64,000 bases of DNA from Campylobacter subantarcticus LMG 24377 (lineage in GTDB: Bacteria > Campylobacterota > Campylobacteria > Campylobacterales > Campylobacteraceae): positions 248,001 through 312,000 of the forward strand of contig NZ_CP007773.1 in NCBI RefSeq assembly GCF_000816305.1. The letters are read 5' to 3'. Position numbers and translations under genes: made by a program. How positions within the stretch are numbered: position 1 is the first letter of the stretch; each line of letters opens with the position of its first letter. The notes beneath the pieces were generated by a model. The model had not been told where the DNA came from and did no database searches. It saw nothing but the letters and a program-made list of their open reading frames with translations. Shown here piece by piece: positions 1 through 9,226 of the stretch.

Positions 1-260
1 ACTTTTTGAGAAAAGCAAACATGAGGAGCATTTTTATCATCTTTGGAAATGATGATATCAAAAAAAGAACATTCTTTAGAAATCCCAACTCCCAAAGCTT
101 TAGAAGCAGCTTCTTTGATAGCCCAAAATCCTGCTATGGTGTTGGTGCTTTTGATATAGCTTTGCTCTTGCTTGGATAAAAATTTATCCAAGAAAAGCGT
201 TTTGTGTCTTTCATAAATTTTTTTTATGCGAGAGCATACGACGATATCACAGCCTATCAT
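1..260 (-). CDS. acpS: holo-[acyl-carrier-protein] synthase, 3' end outside window
   Basis: Transfers 4'-phosphopantetheine from CoA to apo-ACP in the cytoplasm; its substrate AcpP is encoded at 16261. About 86 residues are visible from the ATG. They begin MIGCDIVV (the GxDIV start typical of AcpS, with the metal-binding Asp) and contain FWAIKEAASKALGVGI around residue 45, the family's WxxKEAxxKALG signature. The start codon overlaps the fliL stop (TAATG on the minus strand), so the two are translationally coupled. The C-terminal third lies beyond the window edge. Confidence 0.93.
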   Translation of the reverse strand, partial: MIGCDIVVCSRIKKIYERHKTLFLDKFLSKQEQSYIKSTNTIAGFWAIKEAASKALGVGISKECSFFDIIISKDDKNAPHVCFSQK

Positions 261-805
261 TAAGAAACTACAAAGTCGGTAAAATAGATATTTTTGATAA
301 AACCATCGGTTAAAATCTCATTGATTTTGGCGGTTAATTCATCTTTTAATCTTTCTTTGCCTTTGGTTGTGCTTACTTCTTCAAAGGTTTTTGAAGTCAG
401 CGTTCTAATGATAATATCTCTAATAATAGCAACTTTTTTGTCTAATTCAGGAGTTAGAGTCTCGACATTTTGTTCAAGTTGAATGGTGCATTTTACATAT
501 CTTGATCCGCCATCACTTAATAAATTTAAAGTAAAAGGCGCTAAAGGATACATCACTCCGATGTTAGAATAATCACTCCCTCTTGTTGCTACTGCATTAG
601 TTTTTTTAGGAGCTTGTGCAACTTGTGTGCTTTTTTCAGTTTGCGGGGTAGGATTTTCTTCAGAGCCACTACTAAACATTAGATAAGCAATTGCACCTAC
701 AATCACAAGTAAAAAGACAAATAAAAATACAACGATAATAATTACTAAGGTATTGCCACCTTTTTTCTTTGATTCGCCTTGTTCATCTATCATATCATCA
801 GCCAT
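260..805 (-). CDS. fliL: flagellar basal body-associated protein FliL
   Basis: FliL is a single-pass inner-membrane protein that surrounds the stator units of the flagellar motor. The 181-residue product has a short charged N-terminus, one hydrophobic segment at about residues 19-45 (rich in Ile, Val, Phe and Leu), a low-complexity linker (about 48-75) and a periplasmic domain beginning YPLAPFTLNLLSDGGSRYVK, which is the conserved FliL core. It ends at the acpS start. The same fliL-acpS pair is known from C. jejuni. The start has a good upstream Shine-Dalgarno (AAGGAAAA on the minus strand). Confidence 0.95.
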   Translation of the reverse strand: MADDMIDEQGESKKKGGNTLVIIIVVFLFVFLLVIVGAIAYLMFSSGSEENPTPQTEKSTQVAQAPKKTNAVATRGSDYSNIGVMYPLAPFTLNLLSDGGSRYVKCTIQLEQNVETLTPELDKKVAIIRDIIIRTLTSKTFEEVSTTKGKERLKDELTAKINEILTDGFIKNIYFTDFVVS

Positions 806-873
806 ATTTTTCCTTTTGTTAAGATTATTAAAGCGTTATTGTATCAAAAATTATTTTTTTTGAAAAATTACCC

Positions 874-1512
874 TTATTTGATTTTTTGCAAATGTCTATA
901 AACACTAGGTTCTGAAATACTTAAAATATCAGCAACTTTAGGGATAACCCCTTTGACATTAAACACTCCTTTTTCATACAAACTTGCAATGATTTTTTGC
1001 TTTTCTTTGGGTTTTAAGCTTTTATTTTTAAATGTTTCTATGTCTACACCTGAGATATCTTCGATAATTTCTTCCAAGTTAAGCTTGATATATTCTTTGT
1101 TTTCTTGTTCTAGATTTTCATAAGAGTTGTCGTAGATATTGCCAAGATTTAAAATTTCATCAGAAATTTTTTTAAACGCAGAGGTGTCGTGGTTGATACA
1201 AAGTAAGCCTTCAAGTTTTTCATCTTTTTTGATAAAAAATGTTGATCCTGACATCACTTGTGAACTTTTAGCTGAAGTTTTATAGTGTGTGATGTAATCG
1301 CGCTCAAGGTAAATTTTATTCTTGATCATCTCGATAGCAAAGCCTGTAAGAGGTGAATTTATAGTTCTTTTACTGATGTGATTATTGGCGATTTCTGCTA
1401 TGTTGGTTCCATCTTCACTTACATCGTGTAAGACTATTTCGTAGTTTCTTCCTAAAGCTTCTGCAAGAAATTTCACTAATTTAATATAGTAAGTTCTTGT
1501 TTCTTTGTCCAT
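874..1512 (-). CDS. PAS/YheO-type transcriptional regulator, paralog of the gene at 6557
   Basis: A 212-residue protein with an N-terminal YheO-like PAS domain (about residues 5-115; NNHISKRTINSPLTGFA and STFFIKKDEKLEGLLCINHD are conserved blocks) and a C-terminal helix-turn-helix (about 165-212, ending ISEPSVYRHLQKIK). This is the architecture of the DauR/YheO regulators, which sense a small ligand. It is divergently oriented from katA across a 240-bp AT-rich gap and clearly paralogous to the 6557-7231 product. Ligand and targets are unknown; control of the nearby metabolic genes is an inference from position. Confidence 0.85.
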   Translation of the reverse strand: MDKETRTYYIKLVKFLAEALGRNYEIVLHDVSEDGTNIAEIANNHISKRTINSPLTGFAIEMIKNKIYLERDYITHYKTSAKSSQVMSGSTFFIKKDEKLEGLLCINHDTSAFKKISDEILNLGNIYDNSYENLEQENKEYIKLNLEEIIEDISGVDIETFKNKSLKPKEKQKIIASLYEKGVFNVKGVIPKVADILSISEPSVYRHLQKIK

Positions 1513-1703
1513 GAGTTCCCCTTTTTTTTGTGTCGATTTTGTAGTAAAAATATTAAAATAAGAGTACTTTTCTTATTTTTTAACAATTTTAATACAAAAT
1601 AAAAATATTTATGCTTAAAAAAAGATTATTTTTTGAAAAATAATAATTTTACAATCATTTTTTATTTTCTTACGAATTTTATTTTATTTTAATATTTAGA
1701 TAA

Positions 1704-1709
1704 TATAAT
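1704..1709 (+). promoter_or_regulatory. -10 element of the katA promoter
   Basis: TATAAT lies 43 bp before the katA ATG in a very AT-rich region. Campylobacter sigma-70 promoters have a good -10 and no conserved -35, which is what is seen here. The remainder of the 240-bp divergent gap (1513-1752) contains A/T runs but no ORF. Confidence 0.55.
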
Positions 1710-1715
1710 TTATCA

Positions 1716-1734
1716 AATAATAAAAATTATTATT
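1716..1734 (+). promoter_or_regulatory. possible PerR/Fur-type operator of katA
   Basis: A perfect 8-bp inverted repeat (AATAATAA, 3-nt spacer, TTATTATT) sits just downstream of the -10 hexamer, covering the expected transcription start. AT-rich dyads of this kind are typical of PerR and Fur boxes, and katA of C. jejuni is known to be controlled by these iron/peroxide regulators. In DNA this AT-rich a dyad can also arise by chance. Confidence 0.45.
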
Positions 1735-1752
1735 TATATAAAAGGAGAAAAA

Positions 1753-3177
1753 ATGAGAAAACTAACTAATGATTTTGGAAATATTGTCGCCGATAATCAA
1801 AATTCATTAAGTGCGGGTGCTAAAGGCCCGCTTTTAATGCAAGATTATATTTTGCTTGAAAAGCTTGCTCGTCAAAACAGAGAAAGAATTCCAGAAAGAA
1901 CTGTTCATGCAAAAGGGAGCGGTGCTTATGGGGAGCTTAAAATCACTAAAGATATTTCTCAATACACCAAGGCAAAAGTTTTACAGCTTGGAGAAAATAC
2001 ACCTTTATTTATAAGATTTTCAACCGTTGCAGGCGAAGCAGGTGCAGCTGATGCAGAAAGAGATGTAAGAGGTTTTGCTATTAAATTTTATACTAAAGAA
2101 GGAAATTGGGATTTAGTAGGTAATAATACTCCAACATTTTTTATAAGAGATGCATATAAATTTCCTGATTTTATCCACACTCAAAAAAGAGATCCAAGAA
2201 CTCATTTAAGAAGCAATAATGCTGCATGGGATTTTTGGAGCCTTTGTCCTGAAAGCTTACATCAAGTTACTATTTTAATGAGTGATAGAGGAATTCCTGC
2301 AAGCTATCGTCATATGCATGGTTTTGGAAGTCACACTTATAGTTTGATTAATGATAAAAACGAAAGATTTTGGGTGAAATTTCATTTTAAAACAAAGCAG
2401 GGTATTAAAAATTTAACCAACGAAGAAGCGGCAAATTTAATAGCAAATGATAGAGAAAGTCATCAAAGAGATTTATATGAGACTATTGAAAAAGGAGATT
2501 TTCCAAAATGGACTTTCCAAATTCAAGTTTTAAAAGAAGATGAAGCAGAAAAATTAGGTTTTAATCCTTTTGATTTAACTAAAGTTTGGCCACATAGTAT
2601 TGTGCCTTTAATTGAAATAGGTGAATTAGTACTTAATAAAAATGTGCAAAATTACTTTAATGAAGTAGAACAAGCTGCATTTAGTCCAAGCAATATTGTT
2701 CCTGGTGTTGGTTTTAGTCCTGATAAAATGTTGCAAGCTAGAATTTTTTCTTATCCTGATGCACATAGATATCGCATAGGGACAAATTATCATTTATTAC
2801 CAGTTAATCGTGCAAAAAGTGAAGTAAATACTTATAATGTAGCAGGTGCTATGAATTTTGACACTTACAAAAATGGCCTTGCTTATTATGAGCCAAATAG
2901 TTATGATGATAGCCCAAAAGAAGATAAAAATTACCTAGAGCCTGACTTAGCACTTGAAGGTAATGCGCAAAGATATGCTCCACTTGATAATGATTTTTAC
3001 ACCCAACCAAGAGCCTTGTTTGATATAATGAATCAAGATCAAAAAGAGCAATTATTTAAAAATATTGCTGCTTCTATGAGTGGGGTTGATGAAAAAATTA
3101 TACAAAGAGCATTAAGTCATTTTGAAAAAATTTCAAGTGAATATGCAAATGGCGTTAAAAAAGCTTTGAAAATGTAA
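1753..3177 (+). CDS. katA: heme catalase KatA
   Basis: Converts hydrogen peroxide to water and oxygen; main peroxide defence of Campylobacter. The 474-residue length is that of small-subunit monofunctional catalases. The distal-pocket His is His52 ([11 protein letters not shown]), the catalytic Asn lies in [11 protein letters not shown] (Asn124/125) and the proximal heme-ligand Tyr is Tyr334 ([14 protein letters not shown]). The start has a strong AAAGGAG site 6 nt upstream. The next gene is the ankyrin protein thought to supply heme to it, an arrangement conserved in C. jejuni. Regulation by peroxide/iron is suggested by the dyad at 1716. Confidence 0.97.
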   Translation: MRKLTNDFGNIVADNQNSLSAGAKGPLLMQDYILLEKLARQNRERIPERTVHAKGSGAYGELKITKDISQYTKAKVLQLGENTPLFIRFSTVAGEAGAADAERDVRGFAIKFYTKEGNWDLVGNNTPTFFIRDAYKFPDFIHTQKRDPRTHLRSNNAAWDFWSLCPESLHQVTILMSDRGIPASYRHMHGFGSHTYSLINDKNERFWVKFHFKTKQGIKNLTNEEAANLIANDRESHQRDLYETIEKGDFPKWTFQIQVLKEDEAEKLGFNPFDLTKVWPHSIVPLIEIGELVLNKNVQNYFNEVEQAAFSPSNIVPGVGFSPDKMLQARIFSYPDAHRYRIGTNYHLLPVNRAKSEVNTYNVAGAMNFDTYKNGLAYYEPNSYDDSPKEDKNYLEPDLALEGNAQRYAPLDNDFYTQPRALFDIMNQDQKEQLFKNIAASMSGVDEKIIQRALSHFEKISSEYANGVKKALKM

Positions 3178-3184
3178 TTTTTAC

Positions 3185-3205
3185 TTGCCACTTTAAAAGT
3201 GGCAA
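3185..3205 (+). other. stem-loop between katA and the ankyrin gene
   Basis: TTGCCACTT is followed almost directly by AAGTGGCAA, giving an 8-10 bp stem with a tiny loop. No U-run follows, so it is a weak terminator at best. It may partly uncouple the abundant katA message from the downstream gene or stabilise the katA 3' end. Confidence 0.5.
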
Positions 3206-3228
3206 ACTAAAGATTATAAAGGAAAAAT

Positions 3229-3699
3229 ATGTTTAGCAATGAAGAAGAAAAAAGAATTCAAGAGCTTTGCGCTATGGCTTTTGATTTTGCAAGAAAAAAT
3301 GATGTAGAAAATTTAAAGATTATGATAGAAGCAGGTTTGAGTGTGAATTTAAAAAATCATAAAGGCGATAGTCTTTTAATGCTTGCAAGTTATCATAATG
3401 CTTATGAATGTGCAAAGTTTTTACTAGAAAATGGTGCGAGTGTAGATGAGAAAAATGATAGAGGGCAAACTCCATTAGCAGGGGTGTGTTTTAAAGGATA
3501 TTTACCTATGTGTAAGCTTTTGGTAGAACATGGAGCAAATATTGATGAAAATAATGGTCTTGGTATGACACCTTTTACTTTTGCGTTGATGTTTGGGCAT
3601 AGAGATATAGTAGAGTTTTTAACAAAGCATTCTAAAAAAAGTTTTCTTAAAAAAATAGCTTTTAGTGTATTAAAAATTTTCAAAAAATTCTATTATTAA
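3229..3699 (+). CDS. ankyrin-repeat protein, Cj1386-type heme trafficking to catalase
   Basis: A 156-residue cytoplasmic protein made of about four ankyrin repeats (roughly residues 15-135). The repeat hallmarks are visible as KGDSLLMLASYHNAYECAKFLLENGA, here split over residues 44-69, and GQTPLAGVCFKGY. The C-terminal 20 residues are basic and aromatic. It follows katA in the same orientation. In C. jejuni the gene in this position (Cj1386) has been reported to traffic heme to catalase, and I infer the same role from synteny and fold. AAGGAAAA precedes the ATG. Confidence 0.85.
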   Translation: MFSNEEEKRIQELCAMAFDFARKNDVENLKIMIEAGLSVNLKNHKGDSLLMLASYHNAYECAKFLLENGASVDEKNDRGQTPLAGVCFKGYLPMCKLLVEHGANIDENNGLGMTPFTFALMFGHRDIVEFLTKHSKKSFLKKIAFSVLKIFKKFYY

Positions 3700-3802
3700 A
3701 TTATAAATTTTTAAAATTTTTTATTATAGAAATAAAATTTTAAGCTAAATTAAAATAAATTCAAATAAAATTACCCATAATTTTTTAATGAAAGGATAAT
3801 AA

Positions 3803-5200
3803 ATGTCTAACAAAACAGAAAAATTATGGGGTGGGCGTTTTGATTTACCTACAAATAAATTAGTTGAAGAATATACTGCTTCATTATTAGTTGAGCCAAG
3901 ACTTGCTCCTTTTGATATACAAGGTAGTATAATTCATTGCACTATGCTTGCAAAACAAGGTATTATAAAAGAAGATGAAGCAAAAACTATCATTAAGGGC
4001 TTAGAACAAGTTAGAGAAGAAATTCAAAATGGAACCTTTGTGTTTGATATAGCTGATGAGGATATTCATATGGCTGTAGAAAAAAGAATGACACAAATCG
4101 TAGGTTCAGTAGGTGGAAAACTTCACACCGCAAGAAGTAGAAATGACCAAACTACACTTGATTCAAAAATGCATATGAGGGCAGTTATTAAAGAAATTTT
4201 AGGTCAAATTATTGCTTTAGAAGAAGAAATTATCCATCAAGCTCAAAAAAATATCAAAGCTATTATGCCAGGTTATACGCATTTGCAAACGGGTCAGCCA
4301 GTGCTTTTTTCACATTGGATTATGGCATATTTTTGGATGTTAAGTAGGGATTATTCTCGTTTTGAGGATTTATATAAAAGAATGAATGAGTGTCCTTTAG
4401 GAGCAGCTGCACTTGGTGGAACTACATTTAATATAGACAGACATTTTTGTGCTAAAGAACTAGGCTTTACTAAACCAACAGAAAATAGCATTGATAGTGT
4501 AAGTGATAGAGATCATATGGTTGAATTTACTGCTATTGCTGCAATGTGTTTCATGCACCTTAGTCGTTTTTGTGAAGAAGTGATTATCTTTTCAAGTCAA
4601 GATTTTAAATTTATAGAATTAAGTGATGATTTTTGCACTGGTTCAAGCATAATGCCTCAAAAGAAAAATCCTGATGTAGCTGAAAAAATGCGTGGTAAAA
4701 CAGGTAGAATGTATGGGAATGTTATGGCTATGTTGACCATCATGAAAGGAATTCCACTTGCTTATAATACTGATATGAGTGAAGATAAGGCGCAAGTTTA
4801 TGATTCTATGGATACTTTAATGGCAAGTTTAAAAATTATAACTCCTATGATAGAAAAAATGCAAGTAAATACTAATAATACAAGAGCAGCAGTTGCAAAA
4901 GGTTTTTCAAACGCTACTGATATGGCTGATTATTTAGTGAGAAAAAACATACCTTTTAGAGAGGCTCATAGTATTGTAGGTTCTGCGGTAAATTACTGTA
5001 TAAAACATGGGAAAATGCTTGAAGAACTTAGTATGGAAGAATTCCATCAATTTAATCAAAATATCCAAGAAGATATTTATGAAGCAATTGCTTTAGAAAC
5101 TTGTATAGATGCAAGAGTATCTTATGGTGGAACTGGTACTAAGGTTGTGTTAGAGCAAATTGAACATGCAAAAGAACTTTTGGATAAATGTAAAAAATAA
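3803..5200 (+). CDS. argH: argininosuccinate lyase-type enzyme
   Basis: A 465-residue member of the fumarase/aspartase superfamily. The signature GSSIMPQKKNPD lies near residue 280, and LHTARSRNDQ near residue 105 is the argininosuccinate-lyase substrate loop. The family cleaves argininosuccinate to arginine plus fumarate. It is followed after 20 bp by a C4-dicarboxylate carrier rather than by arginine biosynthesis genes. This could be the biosynthetic ArgH or a catabolic paralog acting on a related succinyl-amino compound whose fumarate is exchanged by the carrier. AAAGGA lies before the ATG. Confidence 0.85.
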   Translation: MSNKTEKLWGGRFDLPTNKLVEEYTASLLVEPRLAPFDIQGSIIHCTMLAKQGIIKEDEAKTIIKGLEQVREEIQNGTFVFDIADEDIHMAVEKRMTQIVGSVGGKLHTARSRNDQTTLDSKMHMRAVIKEILGQIIALEEEIIHQAQKNIKAIMPGYTHLQTGQPVLFSHWIMAYFWMLSRDYSRFEDLYKRMNECPLGAAALGGTTFNIDRHFCAKELGFTKPTENSIDSVSDRDHMVEFTAIAAMCFMHLSRFCEEVIIFSSQDFKFIELSDDFCTGSSIMPQKKNPDVAEKMRGKTGRMYGNVMAMLTIMKGIPLAYNTDMSEDKAQVYDSMDTLMASLKIITPMIEKMQVNTNNTRAAVAKGFSNATDMADYLVRKNIPFREAHSIVGSAVNYCIKHGKMLEELSMEEFHQFNQNIQEDIYEAIALETCIDARVSYGGTGTKVVLEQIEHAKELLDKCKK

Positions 5201-5220
5201 ACAATAAGGGCTAAGGTTTA

Positions 5221-6552
5221 ATGGATATTATTTTTATACTTCAACTTTTTATTATTTTTTCTATGATAGCCATAGGTGGTAGATATGGTGGTATAGGACT
5301 TGGGGTTGCAGGTGGGCTTGGTATGTGTATTTTAGTGCTAGTTTTTGGTATGCAACCAGCTTCACTTCCTGTGAGTGTTGTGTTTATTATACTTGCTGTG
5401 ATTACTTGCGTGAGTGTTTTACAAAGTGCAGGCGGGCTTGATTTGTTAGTAAAAATAGCCGAAAAAACATTAAAGAAAAAACCTCAAGCTATTGTTTTTA
5501 TGGGTCCATTAATCACATCCACATTTACAATATTTTGTGGTACTACTTATGTGGCTTTTTCTATTTATCCAGTGATTGCTGAAGTAGCTGCTCAAGCTAA
5601 AATTCGCCCTGAAAGGCCACTTTCGGTTTCAGTTATAGCAGCAGGTATTGCAGTAGTGGCTTCTCCTATGAGTGCAGCTACTGCAGGTATGGTGGCTGTT
5701 TTGGCCATTAGTGGTGTAGGATTTGTTCAAATATTAGCCGTGGTAATGCCAGCGTTTTTAATTGGTGTTATATGTGCTTGTTTGAGCGTTTTTAAAAGAG
5801 GAAAAGAGCTTGAGCAAGATGAGGAATTTCAAAGAAGAGTAAGAGCAGGGGAGTATCAGTTTTTAACTCAAGATAAACAAGAAGATAAACAAGAAACAGA
5901 TCCTAAAATTAAAAGAGCTTTATTAATATTTGCTTTGGGGATTTTAACCATTATTTTCTTTGGGACTTTTACAAATTTGTTACCTCACTATGAGCTTGCA
6001 AATGGTAAAATAGAAAGACTTTCTACTCCAAATTTAATTCAAATGATCATGTTAGCAACAGCATGCTTAATCATGCTTTTTGCTAAAGTACCTGCCAATA
6101 AGCTTGGTGAAGCTTCGGTGTTTAGATCGGGACTTATAGGCGTTGTAGGGGTTTTTGGTATAGCTTGGATGACAGGGACATTTTTTGAAGCCTACAAACC
6201 TTTATTTAGTGATTCTTTATCACATGTTGTAGAAGATTATCCGTATTTATTTGGTGTGGCTTTATTTGCCTTTTCTATGGTGATTTTTTCTCCAGCTGCA
6301 ACAGTAGCTGCTTTGATGCCTTTGGGTGTGAGTTTGGGAATTCCTCCTCAAATTCTTATTGTGCTTTATCCTTGCGTGAGTGGAGATTTTATAGTACCAG
6401 GAGCTAATCAAATAGCTTGTGTTGCTTTTGATAGAACAGGTACAACAAAAATAGGTAAATTTGTAATCAATCACTCTTATTTAAGACCAGGTTTTGCTTT
6501 AATCATTGGTGCTGTTGTGAGTGCTTACTTTATATCGCAAATAGTTTTTTAA
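5221..6552 (+). CDS. anaerobic C4-dicarboxylate transporter, DcuA/DcuB family
   Basis: A 443-residue inner-membrane carrier with 10 or more hydrophobic segments. The N-terminus (GGRYGGIGLGVAGGLGMCIL) and the motif ASPMSAATAGMVAVLA match the DcuA/B family, which exchanges fumarate, aspartate, malate and succinate. There is a hydrophilic loop at about residues 195-230 rich in Glu, Lys and Gln. It starts 20 bp after the argininosuccinate-lyase-type gene, so the pair probably forms one transcript: the lyase produces fumarate and the carrier exchanges dicarboxylates. Exact substrate is not visible from sequence. Confidence 0.85.
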   Translation: MDIIFILQLFIIFSMIAIGGRYGGIGLGVAGGLGMCILVLVFGMQPASLPVSVVFIILAVITCVSVLQSAGGLDLLVKIAEKTLKKKPQAIVFMGPLITSTFTIFCGTTYVAFSIYPVIAEVAAQAKIRPERPLSVSVIAAGIAVVASPMSAATAGMVAVLAISGVGFVQILAVVMPAFLIGVICACLSVFKRGKELEQDEEFQRRVRAGEYQFLTQDKQEDKQETDPKIKRALLIFALGILTIIFFGTFTNLLPHYELANGKIERLSTPNLIQMIMLATACLIMLFAKVPANKLGEASVFRSGLIGVVGVFGIAWMTGTFFEAYKPLFSDSLSHVVEDYPYLFGVALFAFSMVIFSPAATVAALMPLGVSLGIPPQILIVLYPCVSGDFIVPGANQIACVAFDRTGTTKIGKFVINHSYLRPGFALIIGAVVSAYFISQIVF

Positions 6553-6556
6553 TCAT

Positions 6557-7231
6557 CTAAAGGTTATTTTTAAGTTTTTGCAAATACCTATAGACGCTAG
6601 GTTCTGATATATTAAGTGACTTAGCAACTATAGGTATACTTCCTTTTATATTAAAAATTCCCTTTGAGTGAAGCTTTTTAATAATCTCATCTTTTTGTTC
6701 AGTGCTTAAGCTATATCCTGAATTTAAATATTTTAAGTCTATGTTTTCAGCTAGAATATCTTCTATAGAATGACTAAGTGTTTCTATATTACTCACATTA
6801 TGTAAATTTACATTGTTTTGATTGTGAATATCTAATAAATCACTAAAATCATTAATTTTTTCTAGTTCTATGATTTTACTAATAGCATTTCTAAGTTCTG
6901 TGGTGTCATGATTTATACATAAAATTCCTACAATTTTGTTTTGATTTTTTATAAAAAAGGTTGATCCAGTAACGATCTTAGATTTTCCAACCTTTGCTTT
7001 ATAATCACATAAAAAATCTTTGTTTAAATACTCTTTTTCTTGCACGAGTTCGCTTGCGAAGGAGGTTAAAGGTGAATTGATAGTTCTCCCGCTAATATGA
7101 TTATTTGCAATAGCTGCAATATATGAACCTTCAGGTGCAATCACATGAAAAACTATTTCATATTGATCCCCAAGTACCTGTCCTAAAAATTGAGTAAGTT
7201 TGATAAATAATTCTTTTTGTAGCTCATCCAT
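6557..7231 (-). CDS. PAS/YheO-type transcriptional regulator, Cj1387c-like
   Basis: A 224-residue paralog of the 874-1512 product. It shares ANNHISGRTINSPLTSFAS, TGSTFFIKN, ILCINHDTTE and the C-terminal HTH ending SEPSVYRYLQKLK. It has a YheO-like PAS sensor domain (about 5-115), a variable linker and the HTH (about 175-222). It sits divergently from ridA, the position of Cj1387c in C. jejuni, and converges with the Dcu carrier gene. It probably controls the 7408-13111 operon from the shared 176-bp intergenic region; the ligand is unknown. Confidence 0.85.
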   Translation of the reverse strand: MDELQKELFIKLTQFLGQVLGDQYEIVFHVIAPEGSYIAAIANNHISGRTINSPLTSFASELVQEKEYLNKDFLCDYKAKVGKSKIVTGSTFFIKNQNKIVGILCINHDTTELRNAISKIIELEKINDFSDLLDIHNQNNVNLHNVSNIETLSHSIEDILAENIDLKYLNSGYSLSTEQKDEIIKKLHSKGIFNIKGSIPIVAKSLNISEPSVYRYLQKLKNNL

Positions 7232-7343
7232 GTTCTAGACCTTTTTTGTTATTTTTTGTTATTTTACAAAATATTGTATTGATTTTATCAAAGTTGTTGA
7301 TATTTATTTCAATAAAAAAAATTATTATTATGATAAAAAAATA

Positions 7344-7372
7344 TTGACAACTTATTATTATAATGATAATAT
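7344..7372 (+). promoter_or_regulatory. promoter with AT-rich dyad upstream of ridA
   Basis: TTGACA at 7344 is followed 15-17 bp later by GATAAT/TAATAT (7365-7372), a plausible sigma-70 promoter about 40 bp before the ridA ATG. The same stretch holds an imperfect dyad (ATTATTAT / AATGATAAT, 7354-7370) resembling half of a Fur box or the site of the divergent regulator. Which protein binds cannot be decided from sequence. Confidence 0.4.
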
Positions 7373-7407
7373 TATATTGTAATTTCATTAAAATAAAAGG
7401 AGTGTAT

Positions 7408-7770
7408 ATGGCAAATTATCCAAAGGCTATAGGACCATATTCAGCTTATAGAGAAGCGAATGGGTTGTTATTTATTTCAGGACAGCTTCCTATTAATCCA
7501 CAAAGTGGAAATATAGAAAGTGAAAATGTGAAGGATCAAACAAGACAATCATTGTTAAATATTAAGGCTATATTGGAAGAAAATAATCTTTATTTTAATA
7601 ATGTAGTAAAAACAACTTGTTTTTTAGCAAATATTGATGATTTTGTAGCTTTTAATGAGGTTTATTCTGAATTTTTCACAGCTCCATATCCTGCAAGAAG
7701 TGCTTTTGCAGTAAAAGATCTTCCTAAGGGGGCAAAAGTGGAAATAGAGGTTATTGCTTATAAAGGATAA
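7408..7770 (+). CDS. ridA: RidA-family reactive enamine/imine deaminase
   Basis: A 120-residue YjgF/YER057c/UK114-family protein. RidA hydrolyses reactive 2-aminoacrylate and related enamines released by PLP enzymes to keto acids plus ammonia. Diagnostic blocks are PKAIGPYSAYREANGLLFISGQ and PYPARSAFAVKDLPKGAKVEIEVIA; the Arg of PARSAF is the conserved substrate-binding Arg. I chose ATG 7408 because of the AAAGGAG site and the family start MANYPKAIGPYS; the frame is open 15 codons further upstream. It heads an operon with a PLP enzyme (9227), a likely source of such enamines. Confidence 0.92.
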   Translation: MANYPKAIGPYSAYREANGLLFISGQLPINPQSGNIESENVKDQTRQSLLNIKAILEENNLYFNNVVKTTCFLANIDDFVAFNEVYSEFFTAPYPARSAFAVKDLPKGAKVEIEVIAYKG

Positions 7771-7773
7771 GAT

Positions 7774-9213
7774 ATGTTTAGTTTGTGTTTAGCTGGATGC
7801 TCTATTATATTTCTTGTTTTTATGTTAGTAAGAAAAGTAAATGCACATATGGCATTGTTACTAAGCGGTCTATTGTTATTGTGTTTATCAGGAGTTTTTG
7901 GGCTTTCACCAGTTATTGATGCGAAGCAATCTTTACATTTAGGTCTTTTTGATATTTTTCAAGTGGTAAATACTAAAATGTCAAGCACTTTAGCAGGACT
8001 TGGACTTACTTTAATGTGTATAGCAGGATTTTCTGCTTATATGGATCATGTAGGTGCAAGTTATGCTTTATTTAAAGTATTTGAAAGACCTTTAAAGGCA
8101 GTAAAATCACCTTATATTTTATTGTTAGTTTCATATTTTGTAATTCAGTTCTTAGTACTTTTTATACCTTCACATGCAGGTTTGGCATTATTACTTATGG
8201 TTACAATGTATCCTATTTTAGTGCGTTCAGGTGTTTCTAAACTATCAGCACTTTCAATTATTGCTATTTGTCAATATATTGATCATGGACCAGGAAGTGG
8301 AAATGTAATACTAGCTTCAAAAACAGCTGAAATTGATCCGGCTGTATATTTTGTACACTATCAACTTCCAACCACTATGCCAATTATCATAGCAGTGGGT
8401 ATTGCAATTTATTTTTGTTCTAAGTATTTTGATAAAAAAGAAAAATTTGTATTTAACTCTGATGATATTGAAAAAGAATTGAGTGAGCATGATGGAAAAA
8501 ATAAAGAGCTAAAAAAACCTCCTAGAATTTATGCAATTTTACCTATTATACCTTTAGTGTTAATTTTAGGTTTTAGTAGTGTTTTAGATAGCATATTGGT
8601 TTTATTGGGATTTACTACTATAGAAGAAGTAAAAGCAGCCTCATCTACTGCTATTAAAATGAATGTACCAGTTGCAATGATGATTTCGACTTTTATAGCA
8701 ATTGTATTTGAAATTATTCGTCATAAAAGTTTTATAGATACCTTAAATTCTATTATGGTATTTTTTAAGGGTATGGGTCATTTGTTTGTGATAACTGTTT
8801 CTTTGATTGTTTGTGGTCAAGTTTTTGCAAGTGGACTACTATCGATAGGTTTTGTAGATACGTTAATAAATTTTGCAAAAGATGCGGGTTTTGACGTGCT
8901 TGCTATTATTATAGCAGTTTCTATTTTACTTGCTGTATGTGCATTTTTAATGGGCTCTGGTAATGCAGCATTTTTCTCTTTTGCTCCACTTATACCAAAT
9001 ATAGCAAAATCTTTTGGAGTGGAAACTATCACCATGATAGCACCAATTCAAATAATGACAGGTTTTGGAAGATGTGTTTCACCAATAGCCCCAGCTATTT
9101 TAGCAATTTCTACTATGGCAAAGGTTAATCCCTTGCAGGTAGTTAAAAGAACGGCTATTCCTATGCTTGTAGCTGCTATTGTTAATGTGATTATGACTTA
9201 TATTTATCTATAA
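7774..9213 (+). CDS. C4-dicarboxylate transporter, DcuC family
   Basis: A 479-residue polytopic inner-membrane protein with about 12 hydrophobic segments. Its features, including DHGPGSGNVILASKTA near residue 170, GSGNAAFFSFAPLIPNIA near 395 and a Cys-Val-Ser-Pro motif before the last helices, fit the DcuC/YfcC group of dicarboxylate carriers. It begins 3 bp after ridA. A related gene in this position is fragmented in C. jejuni NCTC 11168 (Cj1389 region) but is intact here. It probably imports the substrate consumed by the downstream lyases. Confidence 0.82.
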   Translation: MFSLCLAGCSIIFLVFMLVRKVNAHMALLLSGLLLLCLSGVFGLSPVIDAKQSLHLGLFDIFQVVNTKMSSTLAGLGLTLMCIAGFSAYMDHVGASYALFKVFERPLKAVKSPYILLLVSYFVIQFLVLFIPSHAGLALLLMVTMYPILVRSGVSKLSALSIIAICQYIDHGPGSGNVILASKTAEIDPAVYFVHYQLPTTMPIIIAVGIAIYFCSKYFDKKEKFVFNSDDIEKELSEHDGKNKELKKPPRIYAILPIIPLVLILGFSSVLDSILVLLGFTTIEEVKAASSTAIKMNVPVAMMISTFIAIVFEIIRHKSFIDTLNSIMVFFKGMGHLFVITVSLIVCGQVFASGLLSIGFVDTLINFAKDAGFDVLAIIIAVSILLAVCAFLMGSGNAAFFSFAPLIPNIAKSFGVETITMIAPIQIMTGFGRCVSPIAPAILAISTMAKVNPLQVVKRTAIPMLVAAIVNVIMTYIYL

Positions 9214-9226
9214 AAAGGAATACAAA

